Of a stretch of 64,000 nt of DNA, positions 1 through 8,500 are shown one piece after another; position 1 is the stretch's first letter; each line of letters begins with the position of its first letter. The stretch comes from Psychromonas sp. psych-6C06 (lineage in GTDB: Bacteria; Pseudomonadota; Gammaproteobacteria; Enterobacterales; Psychromonadaceae), in contig NZ_PIZM01000001.1 of NCBI RefSeq assembly GCF_002835465.1, positions 310,001 to 374,000 on the forward strand, written 5' to 3'. Below the pieces are notes generated by a model that saw only the letters and a program-made list of their open reading frames with translations, was not told the origin of the DNA and did not search any database. Both the position numbers and the translations under genes were made by a program.

Positions 1-443
1 CCTGCTCTCAATTCGATAACCGTTGTTTGGCTTGATCTTAAAATATCGCCGGTCTGTTTACGGGCAATAAAATGCTCTGAGTGCGCCTTTGTAGGTTGCA
101 AAGAACCAAGATAAATAAGTTGCTTAACTGTACTTTTTTTTAAATATTGACTGAAATTTTTGGCGATGTTTAACTCTACATTGACAAAATCATGGCCATG
201 ACTCATGCCATGAACTAGGAAATAAACGACATCCACTCCTTTCAGTGTCTCAGTCAAATCGGTATCGGAGGATAATGTCAATTGGATGATATCGATATTT
301 TTATTTTTACTCCAAGGCTGTTTTTCAAGTTGTTTAACATTTCTTCCTGTAGCAGTGACATGGTGTCCTTTTTGTGCCAATAGAGGGACTAACTGACTAC
401 CGATATAGCCAGATGCACCGAGCACTAAAATATGTTTAACCAT
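1..443 (-). CDS. SDR-type NAD(P)-binding protein, 5' part
   Basis: The gene runs off the left edge; only the N-terminal 147 residues are present. The protein begins MVKHILVLGASGYIGS, a Rossmann-fold GxSGxxG nucleotide-binding motif, followed by VVYFLVHGMSH and a YLGSLQP strand, as in the NmrA/DUF2867-type extended short-chain dehydrogenase family. These proteins bind NAD(P)H; many have no known substrate. The ATG at 441-443 is preceded on the minus strand by AAGGAAT, a good ribosome binding site. It is transcribed divergently from the amino-acid ABC transporter, with a 428-bp shared upstream region that holds an FNR-like palindrome. The family call rests on the N-terminal half only; the substrate is unknown. 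Confidence 0.75.
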   Translation of the reverse strand, partial: MVKHILVLGASGYIGSQLVPLLAQKGHHVTATGRNVKQLEKQPWSKNKNIDIIQLTLSSDTDLTETLKGVDVVYFLVHGMSHGHDFVNVELNIAKNFSQYLKKSTVKQLIYLGSLQPTKAHSEHFIARKQTGDILRSSQTTVIELRA

Positions 444-871
444 GGATCATTCCTTGAAGTATTTATTGGCCACTGTGTTGCTTAATCATCAATACAACGA
501 AATTAATGATTAAGCTTAGCGTTTTTTATCATGGCTTGAAATGTTGAAAGCGTGATAAACGATATTATTTGCAATAAGCGACTTATGACCCGACCTTTCT
601 TTTGATAAACAGTAGGCTATAAACTATACAATAAAAAATAGTGCTATGTACGCTTATATTAATTTGATCTAGATCAAATAACTTCATCGACTACTAACTC
701 CTAAAAGTGTGATTTGAATACATGAAGAGATGCTTATCTTTGCTACACTGTTGAAAATATTAATAAATTAAGCATTGAATTATAAGGCTGAAATTCAGTT
801 ATTAAATATTTTTTAGAGCTGATGATAACAGGTTAACATTAGCAAGATTGTAAGTAACCCAAGGAGAAAGT
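444..871. other. Divergent intergenic region
   Basis: AT-rich region between two divergent genes. It contains one clear regulatory palindrome (664-677). No open frame with a ribosome binding site was seen in it. Confidence 0.5.
664..677. promoter_or_regulatory. FNR-box-like palindrome
   Basis: TTGATCTAGATCAA is a perfect match to the FNR consensus TTGATNNNNATCAA. It lies 195 bp before the ABC binding-protein start at 872 and 221 bp before the divergent start at 443. No experimentally defined promoter is visible, so which gene it controls is unknown. Confidence 0.55.
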
Positions 872-1699
872 ATGAAGTTAGTAAAAAAGATTTCGTTAGT
901 TGTTGCGTCAATTGCTGCCCTAGGTAGTATCTCAAATGCAAGTGCAGATAAACTGGATGACGTTATAAATCGTGGTACTTTAAACTGTGGGGTTGTATTG
1001 GATTTTCCACCTATGGGATATACCGATAAAGATAATAAACCTGCTGGATTTGATGTTGATTACTGTAATGATTTAGCGAAAGCAATTGGTGTTAAATCAA
1101 ATGTAATCAATCTGACTTGGGGGGATCGTATTCCTTCTTTAATCTCTGCGAAAACCGATGTAGTAGTTGGGTCAACTTCGGATACATTAGAGCGCGCAAA
1201 ATCTGTTGGCTTTACCTATCCCTACTTTGTATTCAAATTCCAAGTATTATCGAAAAAAGGCGTGAAAATGATCTCTTTTGATGATTTAAAAGATGTCAAA
1301 GTTGGCGCAGCATTAGGCACCACCTATGAAACTGAATACTTTAAGTATGCCGATTCAAAGGGGTGGGGAAGAGATAATTATACTTCGTTCAAATCAGAGA
1401 ATGATGCATTCTTAGGGCTATATCAGGGTAAAATTGATGCTTTGATTTCAACTAATACTAATATTGCAACGAAATTAACTTCTGGTCAGTTTGATAACTT
1501 TGTCGCTGGTCCTTATGTACCTAACTATGATGATGTGGTTGGTTTGATTGCTAAAAGAAACGAGTTAGCTTGGATTAATTATTTGAACCTATTTTTAGTT
1601 CACCAAATCCGTGATGGCCGTTTAAATGAGCTTCATATCAAACATTTCGGTACGCCAGTGGCTTCCGATATGGTTCAATCTTTACGAGATAATAAGTAA
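872..1699 (+). CDS. Polar amino-acid ABC transporter binding protein
   Basis: Periplasmic solute-binding protein of family 3 (275 residues). It has a Sec signal peptide (KKISLVVASIAALGSISNASA, about residues 5-25), then the typical start of the mature fold: VINRGTLNCGV, PPMGYTDKDNKPAGFDVDYC, and DVVVGSTSDTLERAKSVGFTYPY. It delivers a polar amino acid to the membrane permeases encoded downstream. A strong ribosome binding site (AAGGAGA) supports the start at 872. It is separated from the permease genes by 289 bp that hold a hairpin, a common arrangement that gives more binding protein than permease. The exact ligand cannot be read from the sequence. Confidence 0.9.
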   Translation: MKLVKKISLVVASIAALGSISNASADKLDDVINRGTLNCGVVLDFPPMGYTDKDNKPAGFDVDYCNDLAKAIGVKSNVINLTWGDRIPSLISAKTDVVVGSTSDTLERAKSVGFTYPYFVFKFQVLSKKGVKMISFDDLKDVKVGAALGTTYETEYFKYADSKGWGRDNYTSFKSENDAFLGLYQGKIDALISTNTNIATKLTSGQFDNFVAGPYVPNYDDVVGLIAKRNELAWINYLNLFLVHQIRDGRLNELHIKHFGTPVASDMVQSLRDNK

Positions 1700-1875
1700 C
1701 ATCATTGCGCATAATATTGTGGTCAGCGCTTGTTGAAAAAAATGATACAAAGTAAGGCGTATGATTAAATTATCGTTCGCTATTACGGTTGTGTATACAA
1801 CGTTGTTATCTATTATTTTAATCGACAAGATAGATTAGATACTTATGCGTATTGGTATGACCTTAAACATCTATT

Positions 1876-1906
1876 AAATACTTTCCCGTAAAGCGGGAAA
1901 GTATTT
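1876..1906 (+). terminator. Intercistronic hairpin in the ABC transporter operon
   Basis: Perfect 13-bp inverted repeat (arms 1876-1888 and 1894-1906, core CTTTCCCG / CGGGAAAG) with a 5-nt loop and no following T-run. It sits between the binding-protein gene and the permeases. It may stabilise the upstream message or act as a weak terminator; this is inferred from position. Confidence 0.6.
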
Positions 1907-1988
1907 CCACTAGGTTCATCAGTAGCCTCCTCACACATGATTTACCTAACAACACAAGCGAAGTCATTCGCTAATATAAAGAGGAAAT

Positions 1989-2660
1989 ATGGAAAATTAT
2001 GAATTTCATTGGAATGTAGTATTTAATGCATTTCCGCAATTACTTAGTGGTGCATTTACCACTTTACACGTTTCGGTGCTGTCGATGCTGGTGGGTATTA
2101 TTATCGCCGTTTTTTTAGCTCTAGGGAAAATGTCAACCTTTAAGGTGTTTTACCATGGCGCCAATATTTGGATTGAAGTAGCTCGAAATCTCCCTGCTCT
2201 TTTTCTTATTTACATGGCATATTTTGGTTTAGGTGCTTACGGCATTCACCTTAGCCCTTATTTAGCTGTTTTCTGCGCATTGGTTTTTATCAATGCAGGA
2301 TATCTAGCTGAAACATTTCGCGGGGGCTTTCAATCTATTCCTGCGACACAATATAGTGCAGCTAAGTCCTTAGGCATGAATCAGTTTCAAGTCTATCGCT
2401 ATGTCATTTTACCGCAAATGTTTAGAAGAATTTATCATCCGATGACTAACCAATTTGTGTGGTCAATATTGATGAGTTCATTGGGTATTTTAGTTGGTAT
2501 GGATGAGTTATCAGGCGAAACTCAACGATTACAATCAACATCATTTAGAACGCTGGAGTTTTTTATGATGGCTGCTGTGATCTACTTTGTGATGACAAAA
2601 TTGGTACTTTTTTCTTCAAGTTTAATTGCCAAAAAAGTGTTTAAAGGAGAGATTTCATAA
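1989..2660 (+). CDS. Amino-acid ABC transporter permease 1
   Basis: HisM/GlnP-type inner-membrane permease (223 residues) with about five transmembrane segments. The cytoplasmic EAA loop that docks the ATPase is visible as ETFRGGFQSIPATQYSAAKS followed by LGMNQFQVYRYVILPQ. The ribosome binding site GAGGAAA precedes the start. Its stop codon overlaps the start of the next permease (TAATG), so the two are translationally coupled and probably form a heterodimeric channel. It works with the ATPase at 3307. Confidence 0.9.
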   Translation: MENYEFHWNVVFNAFPQLLSGAFTTLHVSVLSMLVGIIIAVFLALGKMSTFKVFYHGANIWIEVARNLPALFLIYMAYFGLGAYGIHLSPYLAVFCALVFINAGYLAETFRGGFQSIPATQYSAAKSLGMNQFQVYRYVILPQMFRRIYHPMTNQFVWSILMSSLGILVGMDELSGETQRLQSTSFRTLEFFMMAAVIYFVMTKLVLFSSSLIAKKVFKGEIS

Positions 2661-3310
2661 TGAACTTATTTACCCCACTCTCTTGGAATGATGCCGGATT
2701 TATTTTAACTGGTGTCTTAAATACCGTTTATATCTCTGTGTTTGCAATCATTGTTGGTAGCCTTTTAGGTGTAATTGTTGGTTTTGTAAGAGCAGAATCG
2801 AATAAAACCATCAATATATTCTTAGGGGCTGTACTCGACGTTTTACGCTCTGTGCCATTGATTATTCAATTAATATTATTTAGTACATTTATCGGTGCAA
2901 TGGGTTTCCCGTTAGACCCGTTTACTGCAGGCGCTATTATATTATCGTTGTACACGATGGCATTTATGAGCGAAGTATTCCGCAGTGGTTTCGATAGTGT
3001 GCCTGCTGCAATGGTTAAAGCTGCGCGTTCTTTAGGAATGAGTTATTCTCAAACCGTAAGATATATCAGAATCCCGATTGGTATGCGTGCAGTTTTCCCG
3101 TCATGGCTAGGCGTTGCACTAAGTGTTATTAAAGATTCTGCACTGGTTTCTGTTATTGGTTATATGGAACTGTTAAGAACCGCAGAGCAGCTAATTTCAC
3201 GTACACAACAACCATTATTGATATTGTTAGGCGTTGGGTTGTTTTACTTCATGATCTCTTACCCGCTCTCGCGTTACGGTAAATATGTAGAAAGGAAAAT
3301 GGAAATATGA
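2660..3310 (+). CDS. Amino-acid ABC transporter permease 2
   Basis: Second permease of the same transporter (216 residues), same fold as the first: about five membrane segments and an EAA loop reading EVFRSGFDSVPAAMVKAARS then LGMSYSQTVRYIRIP. AAGGAGAG lies upstream of the start, inside the end of the first permease gene. The last codons overlap the ATPase start by 4 bp (ATGA). Two different permeases point to a heteromeric amino-acid importer of the His/Glu/Gln/Arg class. Confidence 0.9.
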   Translation: MNLFTPLSWNDAGFILTGVLNTVYISVFAIIVGSLLGVIVGFVRAESNKTINIFLGAVLDVLRSVPLIIQLILFSTFIGAMGFPLDPFTAGAIILSLYTMAFMSEVFRSGFDSVPAAMVKAARSLGMSYSQTVRYIRIPIGMRAVFPSWLGVALSVIKDSALVSVIGYMELLRTAEQLISRTQQPLLILLGVGLFYFMISYPLSRYGKYVERKMEI

Positions 3311-4029
3311 TCGAAATAAAAGGTGTTCATAAATCGTTTGGTGATTTGGAAGTATTAAAAGGAATCGATTTAAATGTGAATCGTGGTGAAGTGGTTAGTA
3401 TTATTGGTGCGAGTGGTAGCGGAAAATCGACGCTATTGTATTGCATTAATGCGATCGAAAAAATAAATAGTGGAAATATTATCGTTGATGGTGTCGATGT
3501 GCATGACAAAAAAACAGATATTAATCAACTGCGTCAAAATTTAGGTATGGTTTTTCAGCAATGGAACTCTTTTCCACATTTAACTGTATTAGAAAATGCG
3601 GCTCTTGCACCACAAATTGTTAAAGGCTTTAGTAAAGAAAAGGCACAAGAGATTGCACGTAAAGAGCTCATACATGTTGGACTCGGTGATAAGTTGGATG
3701 AATACCCAACCAGAATGTCTGGAGGTCAACAACAACGGCTTGCAATAGCACGCGCCTTGGCAATGGAGCCACCTTATATGTTGTTTGATGAGGTAACTTC
3801 AGCACTTGATCCTGAATTGGTCGGAGAGGTGTTAGACACGTTAAGATTATTGCGCGATGATGGTATGACGATGATTTGTGTCACTCACGAAATAGCCTTC
3901 GCAAAAGAGGTTTCGGACAAAGTTGCTTTTTTCCATCAAGGCTTAATTGAAGAGATAGGTACGCCTCAACAAGTATTAGATAATCCACAGCGTGAAAGAA
4001 CACAACAATTCTTGAGCAAGGTATTATAG
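3307..4029 (+). CDS. Amino-acid ABC transporter ATPase
   Basis: Cytoplasmic ATPase subunit (240 residues), GlnQ/HisP type. Walker A is GASGSGKST, the Q-loop lies in GMVFQQWNSFPHLTVLENA, the signature is RMSGGQQQRLAIARAL, Walker B is YMLFDEVTSALDPELV and the switch histidine is in VTHEI. All catalytic motifs are intact. It is the last gene of the operon and is followed by a strong intrinsic terminator. Confidence 0.95.
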   Translation: MIEIKGVHKSFGDLEVLKGIDLNVNRGEVVSIIGASGSGKSTLLYCINAIEKINSGNIIVDGVDVHDKKTDINQLRQNLGMVFQQWNSFPHLTVLENAALAPQIVKGFSKEKAQEIARKELIHVGLGDKLDEYPTRMSGGQQQRLAIARALAMEPPYMLFDEVTSALDPELVGEVLDTLRLLRDDGMTMICVTHEIAFAKEVSDKVAFFHQGLIEEIGTPQQVLDNPQRERTQQFLSKVL

Positions 4030-4050
4030 ACTTTCTTAGAAAAAGCATTG

Positions 4051-4087
4051 AAAAAGGCTCATTCTATTTAGAATGAGCCTTTTTTTT
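4051..4087 (+). terminator. Rho-independent terminator of the ABC operon
   Basis: Hairpin with arms 4051-4065 and 4070-4084 (core AAGGCTCATTCT / AGAATGAGCCTT), 4-nt loop, and a run of eight T residues. It lies 22 bp after the ATPase stop codon. Confidence 0.9.
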
Positions 4088-4145
4088 AGCGCTATTACAA
4101 TTGAATGTAACGCAGTTATCTATTCTTTTAACTACACAAGGTAGG

Positions 4146-4310
4146 TTATCCCAAATCTATTAAATAACTGATTATGTTTACTGGTTAAAAGAAGCTATCT
4201 CTGCGTTAAAAATTTTGCAAATAGAACAACTATTTACTGTAACTTTCGCCTTGTGCTACCTCACTTTTCCTACGTAAAATTTGAACACTATATTAGTGGA
4301 ATTGGTATTA
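4146..4310 (+). repeat. 165-bp MITE-like repeat, copy A
   Basis: Aligns over its whole length with 5124-5288: shared blocks include AAATAACTGAT, CTGGTTAAAAGAAGCTAT, GCGTTAAAAATTT and GGAATTGGTATTA. The ends are imperfect inverted repeats of about 18 bp. It has no coding capacity. Copies A and B lie in the same orientation on either side of the solo binding-protein gene. Confidence 0.85.
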
Positions 4311-4330
4311 GATAGTTATGCAGATTGGTA

Positions 4331-5095
4331 TTATTTAATGATGTAATCGCCATTGCGCGATTCTTGAAAGTATTGCTCGTATTTTCCGGTCGCTTTAAGC
4401 GTTGCTAATCCCCTATTAAAGAGGGTTAGATAATGTTGGCTTCTTGGATTTTTCTTTGAAAATGCTAAATAATTATCGCTTTGATTAACGAAATGAGGGT
4501 GGTGGGTGACTAAAGTTGTTTTGCTCGGGAATTCCGTTTGTAACATGTAGTAACCTACATCGATACTTTGTGGAAATATATCAATCCGATCGTTAAATAA
4601 TTTTTTAAAATTTTGAAGGTCAGAAGGAACTCTTTGTACCGATATCTCCCCCGTAGTAGCTGCAATATCAAAAGCTCTACCGTAGGAGTATGCGATTGTC
4701 GCGCCTATTTCGAACCGCTTGAGGTCTTCGATTCTATGCCAGGTAAAATCAGTGCTTTTTATATGAAAGAAAACCTGTGTTTCATATAGCATGGAATCAC
4801 TAAAATCATACACGGTTTGTCGTTCTTTATTTTTAAGTATTGGCCCAATAGCGTCTGCTGCTCCTTCATTCACTAAATGAAATGCTCTTGCCCAATTGGT
4901 AAATTTATATTCAACGTCGACACCCTCTAATGCAAAAGCTTCTACAACAATACGAGCAGTCACTCCATAGTGTTTGAGGTGCTCAGAGACTAGCGGTGGA
5001 TACTCTCCTACTGCAATGATAACTTTGTCTTTAGCATAAGCGCCACTCGGTATTAACATGATGAGGAGCCATAAAACTCTTATCATTCGAAGCAT
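4331..5095 (-). CDS. Solo periplasmic binding protein, family 3-like
   Basis: 254-residue secreted protein with an N-terminal signal peptide (MIRVLWLLIMLIPSGAYA). The mature part starts KVIIAVGEYPPLVSEHLKHYG, followed by VVEAFALEGVDVEYKFTNWARAFHLVNEGAADAIGPIL (described in parts here: the NWARAF and GAADAI segments are typical). This is the transporter-substrate-binding fold often found in marine gammaproteobacteria as lone genes, sometimes serving as sensory receptors. No permease or ATPase gene is adjacent; the nearby ABC operon ends with its own terminator and is on the other strand. It is framed by two copies of a 165-bp repeat. Ligand and partner are unknown. Confidence 0.8.
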   Translation of the reverse strand: MLRMIRVLWLLIMLIPSGAYAKDKVIIAVGEYPPLVSEHLKHYGVTARIVVEAFALEGVDVEYKFTNWARAFHLVNEGAADAIGPILKNKERQTVYDFSDSMLYETQVFFHIKSTDFTWHRIEDLKRFEIGATIAYSYGRAFDIAATTGEISVQRVPSDLQNFKKLFNDRIDIFPQSIDVGYYMLQTEFPSKTTLVTHHPHFVNQSDNYLAFSKKNPRSQHYLTLFNRGLATLKATGKYEQYFQESRNGDYIIK

Positions 5096-5123
5096 TAACC
5101 CCTCCTTTTATTGTAAAGTTATG

Positions 5124-5288
5124 TTATACCAAATCCACTAAATAACTGATCAATCTTACTGGTTAAAAGAAGCTATTTCAGCGTTAAAAATTTCGTAAAG
5201 GGAATAACCATTTGCATCAATTTTCGCCTTGAACTAACTCCTTTTTCCTGCGTAATATTTGATCACTATATTAGCGGAATTGGTATTA
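5124..5288 (+). repeat. 165-bp MITE-like repeat, copy B
   Basis: Second copy of the element at 4146-4310. The left end TTATACCAAATCCACTAA and the reverse complement of the right end, TAATACCAATTCCGCTAA, match at 15 of 18 positions, as expected of terminal inverted repeats. Confidence 0.85.
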
Positions 5289-5335
5289 ACAGCTTAGACT
5301 ATTAGGAGCCGTTGATCTTCTAAGTTTATTTTTGT

Positions 5336-5520
5336 AACAAATGTTGCCCTTCGGGCTAAACGCAACATGCTCTGAGCTTGCTCTATTTGACTACGTCACA
5401 CAGTACGCAACACAAAACGAAAAGACGTTTTGCTCTCCGTTAGAAGAAATGCGCTTAGAATGACTAAGCCACATTTCGTCTGACTTGCTCAAAATGCATT
5501 TTGTTGAACAAAATTTGAAT
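5336..5520 (+). repeat. Interspersed repeat, second family, copy C
   Basis: Shares long blocks with the reverse complement of 44992-45148, including ACAAATGTTGCCCTTCGGG, GCTTGCTCTATTTGACTAC and GCGCTTAGAATGACTAAGCC. It lies between MITE-like copy B and the end of putA and has no open frame. The function is unknown; such repeats are common between genes in marine gammaproteobacteria. Confidence 0.8.
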
Positions 5521-5546
5521 GCTAAAGGTCAATAGTTCCCAATCAA

Positions 5547-8500
5547 TTAATCATCTTCAATAAGTGTCATCAATGATGTATTGCCACCAGAAGCGGTGGT
5601 ATCAATGCTAACTGTTTTTTCTGTGACTAAGCGTTGTATTAAGTTATCAAAATATTCAGAACTGATTACGGGTAAAATAGCACCATCACGTTGTGCGAGT
5701 TTATCGCTTACATATTGTTTACTCTCACTGCTTCCATCTACGACTACACCTGATAGATCGGGGTGAGATAAAATAGTGTCAAAGTGAACTAATTTAGCAA
5801 CTTGAAAAACATTTTCATCAGCTCCTGTCGCAACAAACTTCTCCCTTAACGCTAGTGCCTCGTGGTAAAAAAGATCTGATACAACGGTAATAACACTATT
5901 GCCAGTTGCTAATGCTGTCACAATTGATTGTACCCAATAATGAAAACTAACACCTTCATCAGCATAACAAACAATGTTACCGCGACTTTCTAAATAAAGG
6001 GTATTCGATTCTCCTGTTGGTCCGGGTAATGAGGTGGGTTTTTTCAACCGTTTATCAATATCAATTAACTGCGCGCGGGCGCTAGCAAGTGTTCGATTTA
6101 AATCATCAGCTAAGTCATCCACAATTTCAACGTGTGCAATCTTTGCTAGTAGTTGCCTTACATGAGAGATACGAGTATTGAGGGCAGTCTCTCGCCATTG
6201 TCTCTCTGCACTATTGGCATTATTCATCATTAAGATTGCTTGCTGTTCACTCTGTTTATCTTCGGGTAAAGCCGCTAATTTGGATTCACAACTGTTATTT
6301 GGATTTGTATCAGGAGTGCTTTTCTCTTTCACTAAGCGTAATAAGTAGCTAGGGCCTCCTGCCTTAGGCCCTGTACCTGAAAGGCCTCTACCGCCAAAGG
6401 GCTGTACGCCAACAATCGCACCGATCATATTTCGATTGATATAGATATTTCCAGCACGAGAAAGAGAAGCAAGTTCATGAGCTCGGTGTTCAATACGCGT
6501 ATGAATCCCCATGGTTAAGCCAAAACGCGTACTGTTTATCTGCTCGATGACTGATTCTATTTGATCACCCTTAAAACGAATAATGTGTACACAAGGACCA
6601 AACACCTCTTGTTTAAGACGCTCAATGCTATCTACCTCATACAAGCGAGGGGCAAAAAAGAAGTGTCCTTGGCTATCAATGACATCATCAGAGAGTGAGC
6701 ATTGATATAATAATTTTCCATTTTTCTGCATATCATCAGCATGTGCATTCAAAGCCTGTAATGCTTTTTGGTCGATAACAGGGCCGATATCGGTGCTTAA
6801 TTTAGCCGGATCACCAATGTGCAATTCTGCTAAGGCACCAATTAACATATTGATAACGTTATCGGCAATATCTTCCTGTAAAAACAGTACACGAAGTGCT
6901 GAGCAACGTTGGCCTGCACTTTGAAAGCCAGAAGAGATTACATCATCAACAACTTGCTCAGGCAGAGCCGTTGAGTCAACAATCATACAATTTTGGCCAC
7001 CAGTTTCCGCTATTAAAGGGACTTGGTCACCACCTCGTGTGGCTAATATTTTTGAAATTAATGTGCCGGTTTGCGTTGATCCGGTGAACATCACCGTTTG
7101 AATACGAGGGTCGCTAACAATGTATTTACCGACTTTACTACCAGGAGCAATAACCGTTTGCACAACATGTTCAGGAAGTCCAACCGAATGCATTAAGGTA
7201 AGGGTGCGAAGTGCAATTAAGCTGGTCTGCTCTGCGGGTTTAGCAAGCACTGTATTGCCTGTGGCAATAGCTGCTGCAATTTGACCTAGAAAGATTGCTA
7301 GTGGAAAGTTCCAAGGGCTAATGCATAACACTACACCACGAGGTTCAAGGCGTTCATCTTCACTTAATTCCAATGCTCGCTCGGCATAATAACGACAAAA
7401 ATCAACTGCTTCTCGTACCTCATCTATACCATCTTGAGCCACTTTACCTGCCTCTTTGATACACAGACCAATTAACTCTTCTTGGTGACGTTCAAGAATG
7501 TCAGCAATACGGCAGAGTAGGGCTGCCCGCTCTGTGACAGGAGTTGCTGACCAAGGGGTAAATGCATCCTGTGCATTACTTATCATGGTAAGCATTTCAT
7601 TTTTGTTTGTCGTGTGGTGATGACCAATAATCTCTTGATGATTAGCAGGATTAACGACAATGTTTGCTTGATCTGGGAGTGAAGTAGCCATTACTTGTTG
7701 TTTATTAAGCCAGTAATCTAATTTGTCTTTTAAGTTACTCAGGTCATTGATATCGCTGAGATCTAGCCCTTTAGCATTAGCTCTGCCTTGGCCTCCTTCA
7801 TTACGATAAAGATTGATGGGTAAGGTTATCTGCTGATTATACTTTGTTTTAAGACGCTGGGTTTTCTCAACAGGATCTTCAAGGAGAGATTCAACGGGTT
7901 TTGACTCATCAACAATCGCGTTAACAAAAGATGAGTTGGCACCATTTTCTAGTAAACGTCGTACTAAATAGGCCAGTAAACTTTCATGTTGGCCAACCGG
8001 CGCATAAATTCTACATTGAATATTTTCCTGCGTAACAATTTGGTCGTACAAAGCATCGCCCATGCCGTGTAAACATTGAAACTCAAAACCTGCTTTATCA
8101 TCACCGGCCAATTCAATAATAGTGGCTGCTGTATAAGCATTGTGTGTGGCAAATTGTGGGTAGAGTGTGTCGCGATAGGCTAATAATTTGTTCGCACAAG
8201 CATGATAAGAAACATCTGTAGAAGATTTACGCGTAAATACAGGGAAATGACTCAAGCCATCTTTTTGTGCTTTTTTAATTTCCGCATCCCAGTAAGCGCC
8301 TTTTACTAAGCGGACCATCATTTTTCTGTTGCTACGAAGAGTCAGATCTCGTAACCAATCAACAACAAAAATAGCGCGTTTTTGATATGCTTGAAGTGCA
8401 ATACCGAACCCTTGCCAGTTACCCAAATCACTATCTGTAAATACCGCTTCAATAATATCAAGAGATATCTCTAGCCGTTCAGACTCTTCAGCATCCACTG

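Noticed and set aside
1720-1860. A third copy of the 165-bp repeat after the ABC binding-protein gene
   Set aside because: Short stretches look similar (GTTATCTATT, ATTGGTAT) but no continuous alignment could be made.
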